Assembly: GCA_002480495.1 (NCBI GenBank) | Contig: DLCG01000006.1 | Span: 144,785 to 208,784, forward strand | DNA from: Rhodobiaceae bacterium UBA7804 | GTDB taxonomy: Bacteria; Pseudomonadota; Alphaproteobacteria; Parvibaculales; Parvibaculaceae | Reading direction: 5' to 3' | DNA: 64,000 nucleotides | In this document: positions 8,671 to 15,374 of the stretch, piece by piece | Layout of the letters: the number at the start of each line of letters is the position of its first letter | How positions within the stretch are numbered: the stretch's first letter is position 1 | Translations under genes and position numbers: made by a program | The notes under the pieces: model-generated | What the model was told of the DNA's origin: nothing | The model's database searches: none | The model's input: the letters and a program-made list of their open reading frames with translations, nothing else

Positions 8671-9372
8671 ATGCCGACCATTGCTCTGGTCGACGACGAC
8701 CGGAATATCCTGACTTCGGTGAGCATCGCGCTCGAATCCGAAGGCTATCACGTGCAGACCTACACGGATGGCGCGGCTGCCCTTGCGGGCCTTGCCGCCA
8801 ACCCGCCGGATGTGGCTGTCTTCGATATCAAGATGCCGCGCATGGATGGCATGGAGCTTCTGCGCCGCCTGCGTCAGAAGTCGGACCTGCCCGTCATCTT
8901 CCTCACCTCCAAGGATGATGAGATCGACGAGCTTTTCGGCCTCAAGATGGGCGCGGACGACTATATCCGTAAGCCCTTCTCGCAGCGCCTGCTGGTCGAG
9001 CGCGTCAAGGCGGTGCTGCGCCGCGCCGCGCCGCGGGCCGAAGGCGCGCAGGCCGAGGGTGCCGCCAATCAGGTGATGGAGCGCGGCAAGCTCGTGCTCG
9101 ATCCCGAGCGGCATACCTGCACCTGGGATGGCAGGCAGGTCGTGCTCACCGTCACGGAATTCCTGATCCTGCAGGCGCTGGCCCAGCGGCCCGGCTATGT
9201 GAAGAGCCGCGACTCGCTGATGGACGCCGCCTATGACGATCAGGTCTATGTGGACGACCGCACCATCGACAGCCACATCAAGCGGCTGCGCAAGAAATTC
9301 AAGGAAGTGGACGACAGTTTCGATGCGATCGAAACGCTCTATGGCGTCGGCTATAGATATCGCGACGCCTGA
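8671..9372 (+). CDS. chvI: Response regulator ChvI (OmpR family)
   Basis: A 233-residue DNA-binding response regulator of the ChvG-ChvI (ExoS-ChvI/BvrS-BvrR) system, which controls envelope, acid-stress and central carbon genes in alphaproteobacteria. The receiver domain opens with MPTIALVDDDRNILTSVSIA; the phosphoacceptor is Asp52 in AVFDIKMPRMDG, and the conserved Lys lies in YIRKPF. The C-terminal winged helix ends with the recognition region VDDRTIDSHIKRLRKKF. The ATG at 8671 follows GGGGG; an upstream ATG at 8578 would add 31 residues without family character. chvG starts 56 bp downstream. Confidence 0.95.
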   Translation: MPTIALVDDDRNILTSVSIALESEGYHVQTYTDGAAALAGLAANPPDVAVFDIKMPRMDGMELLRRLRQKSDLPVIFLTSKDDEIDELFGLKMGADDYIRKPFSQRLLVERVKAVLRRAAPRAEGAQAEGAANQVMERGKLVLDPERHTCTWDGRQVVLTVTEFLILQALAQRPGYVKSRDSLMDAAYDDQVYVDDRTIDSHIKRLRKKFKEVDDSFDAIETLYGVGYRYRDA

Positions 9373-9428
9373 GCGGCGGCGCCCTGCATCGAAGAGGAGA
9401 GATCCTGGCGCGAGCCGGTAGGAAAAAC

Positions 9429-11231
9429 ATGGCGAGCCTCACCGAGGAGGAGATCCGCGACGGCGCGGAGCACGGCCCGGCGCCGCGGCGCGGGGGCTCC
9501 GGCTTGCGGGGGTTCGCTTCGCGCCTGCCGGCCGATCTCTCGCGTCTTCTCGCGAATTTCCGGGGCTTTCTCGCTCGCGGCCGTTTCTCGAGTCTCACCC
9601 GCCGCATCGTTGCCTTCAACGTGGCTGCGCTTTTCGTGCTGCTCTCCGGCATCCTCTATCTGAACCAGTTCCGCGAAGGCCTGATCGATGCCCGCCGCCA
9701 GAGCCTTCTCACCCAGGCGGAAATCATCGCCGGCGCGATTGCGCAGGGCGCGACCGCGGCGCCCGGCGCCACCGTCATCGATCCGCTCGCCGCGGGCGTC
9801 ATCCTCGCGCCGCCGCCCGGCAATGCGGATGGTGCGGCAATCGAGGATGATGTGCCGATCAACCCTGAAACCGCTGCGCCGATCCTGCGCCGCCTTGTCC
9901 TGCCGACGCGCACCCGCGCCCGGCTCTACGGCAAGGAGGGCTGGCTCGTTCTCGACTCCCGCCAATTGACCGCCTCCGGCCAGATCGTCGCCTTCGAGCT
10001 TCCCCCGCCCGAAGGCGCGGATGAAGGCGACCTCCTCGACCGTTTGCTGCAATGGGGCCGCAGCATGTTGCCCGGAAGCAATCTCGAACGCTTCCGCGAA
10101 GCGGGCAGCCAGAACGGCACCATGTATGAGGAAGTGGCGGCGGCGCTGGCGGGACAGGCCTCCAGCAAGGAACGCGTGAACGATCGAGGCGAACTCATCG
10201 TCTCCGTCGCCGTGCCGATCCAGCGTTATCGCGCGGTGCTGGGCGTGCTGATGCTTTCCACGCGCGGCGGCGACATCGACCGCATCGTCCGTGCCGAACG
10301 CGTCGCCATCCTGCAGGTCTTTCTGGTTGCGCTCGGCGTGACCATTCTTCTCTCCGTTCTTCTCGCGGGCACCATCGCCGAGCCGGTGCGCCGCCTCGCC
10401 CAGGCCGCCGAGATCGTGCGGCGCGGCAAGAATGCGCGCGCCCAGATACCGGATTTCACAGGCCGTCGCGACGAGATCGGCGATCTTTCGGGCGCGCTGC
10501 GCGACATGACGAACGCGCTCTACAACAGGATCGACGCCATCGAGAGTTTTGCGGCGGATGTCGCGCATGAAATCAAGAACCCGCTCACCTCGCTCAGGAG
10601 CGCCATCGAGACCTTCCGGCTCGCAAAGGACGAGAAGCAGAAGGACCGCCTGATGGAAATCATCCAGGAGGATGTGCGCCGCATCGATCGTCTCATCTCG
10701 GACATTTCGAATGCCTCGCGACTCGATGCGGAACTCTCGCGCAGCGAACTCGAAGACGTGAATGTCGTCACGCTCCTCGAAACCGTCTGCGACCTTTTCA
10801 ACGAAACGGGTGCCGCAGGCTCGGCCCGTGTGAAGCTCGATATCGATGCAGGCGCGCCCGGCCGCGAAGGCATGGTGGTCAAGGGCTTCGATACGCGGCT
10901 CGGTCAGGTCGTGCGCAACCTCATCGACAACGCGCTCTCCTTCAGTCCGGAGGGCGGAACGGTGCGCGTCTCCGCGTCGCGTGAACGCGGGCGCATCTTC
11001 ATTCGCGTGGAGGATGAGGGGCCGGGTATCGCGCCGGAAAATTTCGAGCGCATCTTCGACCGTTTCCACACCGACCGGCCGGACAGTTTCGGCGAGCATT
11101 CGGGCCTCGGCCTCGCCATTTCGCGCCAGATCGTCGAGGCGCATGGCGGCACGATCGTCGCTGGCAACCGCATGAAGGATGGCGAGGTACGGGGCGCCTG
11201 CTTCACGGTCGAACTCCCCGAAGCATCGTGA
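9429..11231 (+). CDS. chvG: Sensor histidine kinase ChvG
   Basis: A 600-residue inner-membrane kinase that phosphorylates ChvI; in relatives the periplasmic inhibitor ExoR restrains it. Transmembrane helix 1 is at ~60-79, a periplasmic sensor domain spans ~80-290, and helix 2 is near 293-315, followed by a HAMP domain. The H-box ESFAADVAHEIKNPLTSLRS carries the phosphoacceptor His380. The ATPase motifs are the N-box VVRNLIDNALSFSP, VEDEGPGIAPE and HSGLGLAISRQIVEAHGG. The cytoplasmic N-terminal extension of ~55 residues is Arg/Gly-rich. hprK follows after 16 bp, the usual arrangement linking this system to the regulatory PTS. Confidence 0.95.
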   Translation: MASLTEEEIRDGAEHGPAPRRGGSGLRGFASRLPADLSRLLANFRGFLARGRFSSLTRRIVAFNVAALFVLLSGILYLNQFREGLIDARRQSLLTQAEIIAGAIAQGATAAPGATVIDPLAAGVILAPPPGNADGAAIEDDVPINPETAAPILRRLVLPTRTRARLYGKEGWLVLDSRQLTASGQIVAFELPPPEGADEGDLLDRLLQWGRSMLPGSNLERFREAGSQNGTMYEEVAAALAGQASSKERVNDRGELIVSVAVPIQRYRAVLGVLMLSTRGGDIDRIVRAERVAILQVFLVALGVTILLSVLLAGTIAEPVRRLAQAAEIVRRGKNARAQIPDFTGRRDEIGDLSGALRDMTNALYNRIDAIESFAADVAHEIKNPLTSLRSAIETFRLAKDEKQKDRLMEIIQEDVRRIDRLISDISNASRLDAELSRSELEDVNVVTLLETVCDLFNETGAAGSARVKLDIDAGAPGREGMVVKGFDTRLGQVVRNLIDNALSFSPEGGTVRVSASRERGRIFIRVEDEGPGIAPENFERIFDRFHTDRPDSFGEHSGLGLAISRQIVEAHGGTIVAGNRMKDGEVRGACFTVELPEAS

Positions 11232-11247
11232 AGCGGCGCGGATAGAC

Positions 11248-11733
11248 ATGGCGAACGCAGCCTCCCTCTACATGCACGGAACCTGTATCGCCTGCGGCGC
11301 GCGCGCGGCGCTTCTGCGCGGACCCTCCGGCGCGGGCAAGTCGGATCTCGCCTTCCGCCTCATCCGCGAGGACCGGAGCGGTGAAACGCGCCTCGTCGCC
11401 GACGATCAGGTCGTGCTTCATATCGAGGAAGAGGGGCTTCTCGCCCGCGCGCCCGCTCCGCTCGCCGGCACGCTGGAACTGCGCGGTCTCGGCCTCGTTG
11501 CCGTACCGAGCCTCTCGGAGGCGCCGCTCGCCCTCATCGTCGATCTTGTCCCCCGCGAGGAGGTGCCGCGTCTGCCCGATCCCCGCTTCGAGGAAATTCT
11601 GGGCCGCCCTTTGCCCGTGATCGCTCTCCATGCCTTCGACGGCACCGCCACGGCGAAGCTCCGCCTGGCGCTCGAAACCCTGCCCGATAGCGGTTTCCCG
11701 GGGGACGATGGCCGTCTGGGGCCCCGCGCCTGA
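11248..11733 (+). CDS. hprK: HPr kinase/phosphorylase, short alphaproteobacterial form
   Basis: A 161-residue enzyme that phosphorylates a serine of HPr with ATP and can reverse the reaction. It lacks the N-terminal domain of Firmicutes HprK, as usual in alphaproteobacteria. The P-loop GPSGAGKSD is at 25-33, and the RLVADDQV and LELRGLGLV segments follow (the HprK signature region). The ATG at 11248 lies 16 bp after chvG; an upstream in-frame ATG inside chvG has no support. Together with the next two genes it forms a regulatory phosphorelay without sugar permeases in the window. Confidence 0.93.
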   Translation: MANAASLYMHGTCIACGARAALLRGPSGAGKSDLAFRLIREDRSGETRLVADDQVVLHIEEEGLLARAPAPLAGTLELRGLGLVAVPSLSEAPLALIVDLVPREEVPRLPDPRFEEILGRPLPVIALHAFDGTATAKLRLALETLPDSGFPGDDGRLGPRA

Positions 11734-11905
11734 CGCTTCTGCCTCGATATTGTGCGATTTGCCCGGTGAACTGCCGATTGTTGCATCGCAACACTTGTCA
11801 TATACGAGCGATTGGGGTCACGATACGCCCCTTCGCGGGGGCGAAAGCGGCGGCATGCGCAGGGAAGGCGCGCGCTCCCGTTCAATGCGGCATTGAGGGC
11901 TGTTG

Positions 11906-12313
11906 ATGATCGGTTTGGTACTCGTAACGCATGGTCAGCTGGCCGGGCAGTTCGTCGCGGCGATGGAGCATGTCGTCGGTCCGCAGCCCCAGGTGGCGGC
12001 AATCAGCATCGGCCCCGACGACGACATGGAGCAGCGCCGCAAGGACATCCTCAAGGCCGTCGCCGCCGCCGATAGCGGCGATGGCGTCATCCTGCTGACG
12101 GATATGTTCGGCGGCACGCCGTCGAACCTCGCCATCTCCGTCATGGACAAGGCCAGGGTCGAGGTGATCGCGGGCGTGAACCTGCCCATGCTGATCAAGC
12201 TCGCCAGTGTCCGCGACAGCGCCACCCTGAGCGACGCCGTCGACCAGGCGCAGGAATCCGGCCGCAAATATATCTCCATTGCGAGCCGTGTCCTCGCGGG
12301 TGACGGAGCCTGA
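11906..12313 (+). CDS. PTS EIIA component, mannose family
   Basis: A 135-residue EIIA-Man-type protein. It accepts phosphate from HPr on His9 in the N-terminal LVTHG motif; the conserved LLTDMFGGTPSNLA loop is at about 68-81. No EIIB or EIIC gene is near, so it is probably the terminal regulatory acceptor of the alphaproteobacterial PTS, not part of a transporter. The ATG at 11906 is preceded by GAGGG at good spacing; a TTG directly before it is less likely. HPr follows after 3 bp. Confidence 0.93.
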   Translation: MIGLVLVTHGQLAGQFVAAMEHVVGPQPQVAAISIGPDDDMEQRRKDILKAVAAADSGDGVILLTDMFGGTPSNLAISVMDKARVEVIAGVNLPMLIKLASVRDSATLSDAVDQAQESGRKYISIASRVLAGDGA

Positions 12314-12316
12314 GAC

Positions 12317-12613
12317 GTGGGGGCTGCGGAGGAAAAGCCGGACGTTCATGTCCGCGAAGTCGAGATCGTGAACAACCGGGGCCTCCATGCCCGCGCTTCC
12401 GCGAAATTCGTGCAGACGGCGGAAAAATTCGACGCGGAGATTTTCGTCTCCCGCGAGGGTCAGACGGTGCCCGGCACCTCCATCATGGGCCTGATGATGC
12501 TCGCGGCTGCGCCGGGCTGCTGCATCCGCATCGAGACGAGGGGCCCGGACGCCGATGCCGCCCTTGAAGCGCTCGTCGCGCTTGTCGCCGACGGCTTCGG
12601 CGAGCGCGACTGA
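12317..12613 (+). CDS. ptsH: Phosphocarrier protein HPr
   Basis: A 98-residue HPr with the EI-dependent phosphorylation site His24 in NNRGLHARASAKF. The site for HPr kinase is Ser55 in VPGTSIMGLMMLAAAPG. It begins with GTG three bases after the EIIA stop, so translation is coupled. The first ten residues are a charged extension common in alphaproteobacterial HPr. The phosphotransferase EI (PtsP type) is not in the window. HPr with both sites joins the PTS relay to HprK and, through it, to the ChvG-ChvI locus. Confidence 0.94.
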   Translation: MGAAEEKPDVHVREVEIVNNRGLHARASAKFVQTAEKFDAEIFVSREGQTVPGTSIMGLMMLAAAPGCCIRIETRGPDADAALEALVALVADGFGERD

Positions 12614-12641
12614 CCATCCCGTCTGACTATTCCCCGTCTGA

Positions 12642-13460
12642 CTATTCCTTGTAATAGACTGTCTGTACCGTCGTCGCGAGAAGCGTCCCGTCCGCGCCCC
12701 AGAGCTTTGCCGTCTGGTCGAAGAAGCCCTGACGAAACACGTTCGAGTCCGCCGTGCCGGTGAGCGGTTTCGTTCCCTGCGCCTCGAGTCCTGCCGCGTC
12801 CGTATGGAAATAGCTCGTGAGCGATACTGTCCCCGCCGGAACCAGCCTTCCGCGCACCTGAAATATCCGTACAAAGAATATATCCGTCAGCGCCGCAAGC
12901 GACACGAAATCGAGCTTCCGTTCGGGCAGGTCGCGAACATGGAGTTCGGAATAGGCGCTTGCCGGGTCGTTGTCGGCGCGCGGATCGAGCACCATCGGCC
13001 CCTCTGCGAATCGGAACTCGTAGCGCTGCAGCCATGCATTCCGCCCTTCCGTTTCGAGCCGGGGCAGCGTCTCGGCGGGCGGCAGGGTGGGGCGCTCCGC
13101 CGGCTGATGCGCCCAGGTCTCCCGCCGCTTCGCGAAGACCGCGCTCGCCGTCGCCGCGATGCCATGCTCCTGCGACAGCACCATCGTCCAGTGCTGCGTC
13201 GAGCGGTTGGTCCGCGCCTCGCTGAGACCGATCTCGAACGCGCCTTCCGCGATGGGCGCGCAGAAATTGACCGTGAGCGCCACGGGGTCGCCGAGGCGCT
13301 GCGGAGCCTCCAGCGCCGCGCGGAGCAGCGTCGCCGCCGTTGTGCCGCCGAAGGGTCCCATCATGTTCCAGTACGCCCCGGAGGTCCGCCCCATGAGGCG
13401 GCCATCGTCCGAAGGGGTCAGCTGCGTGGCGAGGTCGAGCGGATGAAGGGGCGTTGTCAT
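12642..13460 (-). CDS. Acyl-CoA thioesterase family protein (double hot-dog)
   Basis: A 272-residue cytosolic protein with the tandem hot-dog layout of the TesB-like/4HBT_3 group. The first repeat carries YWNMMGPFGGTTAATLLRAAL (the hot-dog helix), and the second contains SLAALTDIFFVRIF and TSYFHTD. Such enzymes hydrolyse medium- or long-chain acyl-CoA, but some members are only CoA-ester-binding; the substrate is not readable. The ATG at 13460 was chosen because sequence from upstream starts is Lys/Pro-rich and unlike the family. It is convergent with ptsH and divergent from ahcY. Confidence 0.85.
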   Translation of the reverse strand: MTTPLHPLDLATQLTPSDDGRLMGRTSGAYWNMMGPFGGTTAATLLRAALEAPQRLGDPVALTVNFCAPIAEGAFEIGLSEARTNRSTQHWTMVLSQEHGIAATASAVFAKRRETWAHQPAERPTLPPAETLPRLETEGRNAWLQRYEFRFAEGPMVLDPRADNDPASAYSELHVRDLPERKLDFVSLAALTDIFFVRIFQVRGRLVPAGTVSLTSYFHTDAAGLEAQGTKPLTGTADSNVFRQGFFDQTAKLWGADGTLLATTVQTVYYKE

Positions 13461-13774
13461 GGGTCTCGTTTCCGAACTGTGGGCACCTTGCATCTTCTGC
13501 CTCGGGGCCTTCATCGGGTCCATGACCTCGGAGGTAAGAAATATGGGGCCATTTCCGGGAAAATGCGGGGCCAGGGTGCTTTCCGGGGTCTGCCGTAAAA
13601 ACATATAAACATTTCTTTATATCGGCCTTGCCCCTTTGGCGCGGCCTTGTTATAAGGCCTTCATCACGACGCCAGTACCGGCTGGCGCAGCACCTCGTTG
13701 CGCGCCGGTCCGCTGCCCCTTTCGCGGGTGGCCTAACTCACAATCCGAACGCATGAGAGGAGCGCGAGAGCCTT
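13461..13774. other. Divergent intergenic region upstream of ahcY
   Basis: About 314 bases. It holds an AT-rich 20-bp palindrome (13603-13622), a hairpin GGCCTT-GTTAT-AAGGCC (13643-13659) and the ahcY ribosome site AGAGGAG. I could not fit the S-adenosylhomocysteine riboswitch consensus to it. Confidence 0.6.
13603..13622. promoter_or_regulatory. ATATAAA-N6-TTTATAT operator, probable methionine-cycle regulator site
   Basis: Perfect 7-bp arms in a GC-rich region, ~155 bp upstream of ahcY. AT-rich palindromes of this kind precede methionine-cycle genes regulated by ArsR-family SahR/SamR proteins in Proteobacteria. The link to such a regulator is an inference. Confidence 0.6.
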
Positions 13775-15193
13775 ATGAGCCAAGCCGCAAAAGCCGATAC
13801 GCATGATTACGTCGTCAAGGACATCAACCTTGCCGACTGGGGCCGCAAGGAAATCGACATCGCCGAGACCGAAATGCCGGGCCTCATGGCGACGCGCGAG
13901 GAATACGGCTCCAAGAAGCCCTTGAAGGGCGCGCGCATCGCGGGCTCCCTCCACATGACGATCCAGACGGCCGTGCTCATCGAGACGCTGGCCGATCTCG
14001 GCGCCGACATCCGCTGGGCCTCCTGCAACATCTATTCGACGCAGGACCACGCCGCGGCCGCGATCGCCGCGCGCGGCATCCCGGTCTTCGCCGTGAAGGG
14101 CGAGAGCCTCGAGGAATACTGGGAATACACCCACCGCATCTTCGAATGGGCCGATGGCGGCACGCCGAACATGATCCTCGACGATGGCGGCGACGCCACG
14201 CTTCTCATCCATCTCGGCAAGCGCGCCGAGGATGGCGACACCGCCTTCCTCGACAAGCCGGGCAATGAGGAAGAGGAAGTTCTCTTCGCCGCGATCAAGC
14301 GCCGCCTCAAGCACAAGCCGGGCTGGTACAACCAGATCGCGAAGAGCGTGAAGGGTGTGACGGAAGAGACCACCACCGGTGTCCACCGTCTCTATGAAAT
14401 GCAGAAGAAGGGCACGCTGCTCTGGCCGGCGATCAACGTCAATGACAGCGTGACGAAGTCGAAATTCGACAATCTCTATGGCTGCCGCGAGTCGCTCGTG
14501 GACGGTATCCGCCGCGCCACCGACGTGATGATGTCGGGCAAGGTCGGCGTCGTCGCCGGCTTCGGCGACGTGGGCAAGGGCTCCGCCGCTTCGCTGCGCC
14601 AGGCCGGCTGCCGCGTCATCGTCACCGAGATCGACCCCATCTGCGCGCTTCAGGCCGCGATGGAAGGCTACGAAGTGACGACCATGGACGATGCCGTGAC
14701 GCGCGGCGACATCTTCGTCACCACCACCGGCAATGTGGACGTCATCACCGTCGACCACATGCGCGCCATGAAGCACCGCGCCATCGTCTGCAACATCGGC
14801 CACTTCGACAGCGAGATTCAGGTCGGCGGCCTGAAGAACTACAAGTGGCACAACATCAAGCCGCAGGTGGACGAGATCGAGTTCCAGGACGGCAAGCGCA
14901 TCATTCTGCTCGCCGAGGGCCGCCTCGTGAATCTCGGCTGCGCGACGGGCCATCCGAGCTTCGTCATGTCGGCTTCCTTCACGAACCAGACGCTGGCCCA
15001 GATCGAGCTCTACACCAAGCCGGGCGAATACGAGAAGAAGGTCTATGTGCTGCCGAAGTCGCTCGACGAGAAGGTGGCCCGCCTCCATCTCGAAAAGATC
15101 GGCGTGAAGCTCGAAAAGATGAACAAGAAGCAGTCCGACTATATCGGCGTGCCGGTCGATGGCCCCTTCAAGCCCGACACCTATCGCTACTAA
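13775..15193 (+). CDS. ahcY: Adenosylhomocysteinase
   Basis: S-adenosylhomocysteine hydrolase: splits SAH into adenosine and homocysteine, removing the product inhibitor of methyltransferases. The 472-residue length matches the proteobacterial type, with the ~40-residue insertion absent from the shorter enzymes. The N-terminal segment LADWGRKEIDIAETEMPGL is typical. The NAD-binding motif GFGDVGKGSAAS begins near residue 262, and the C-terminal NAD-contacting tail ends GPFKPDTYRY. The RBS AGAGGAG precedes the ATG. A strong terminator follows, but divL reads in the same direction, the usual neighbour order in this class. Confidence 0.98.
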   Translation: MSQAAKADTHDYVVKDINLADWGRKEIDIAETEMPGLMATREEYGSKKPLKGARIAGSLHMTIQTAVLIETLADLGADIRWASCNIYSTQDHAAAAIAARGIPVFAVKGESLEEYWEYTHRIFEWADGGTPNMILDDGGDATLLIHLGKRAEDGDTAFLDKPGNEEEEVLFAAIKRRLKHKPGWYNQIAKSVKGVTEETTTGVHRLYEMQKKGTLLWPAINVNDSVTKSKFDNLYGCRESLVDGIRRATDVMMSGKVGVVAGFGDVGKGSAASLRQAGCRVIVTEIDPICALQAAMEGYEVTTMDDAVTRGDIFVTTTGNVDVITVDHMRAMKHRAIVCNIGHFDSEIQVGGLKNYKWHNIKPQVDEIEFQDGKRIILLAEGRLVNLGCATGHPSFVMSASFTNQTLAQIELYTKPGEYEKKVYVLPKSLDEKVARLHLEKIGVKLEKMNKKQSDYIGVPVDGPFKPDTYRY

Positions 15194-15223
15194 GCGAAAC
15201 TGACTTATCCGATAAAAGCCCGG

Positions 15224-15252
15224 CGGAAACGCCGGGCTTTTTGTTTGCGGCG
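15224..15252 (+). terminator. Rho-independent terminator of ahcY
   Basis: Twelve-bp arms AAAAGCCCGGCG and CGCCGGGCTTTT around GAAA, followed by further T residues. Confidence 0.92.
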
Positions 15253-15374
15253 CTTCTTTTTGTTCAACCCGTTTCGCCTTGGACTCGCCCGTGGTGTAAT
15301 ATCTCCGCGGGGCCGGTGATTTGCGTCCGCTCGCGCTTGAAGGGGCGGTGCGCAAGGCGGAAGGGGTTGTGCGC

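Noticed and set aside
13623..13774. SAH or SAM riboswitch before ahcY
   Set aside because: A GAGGAGCGC string and a GGCCTT hairpin are present, but the paired regions and conserved loops of the SAH and SAM-II aptamers could not be assembled. The GAGGAG is simply the ribosome site.
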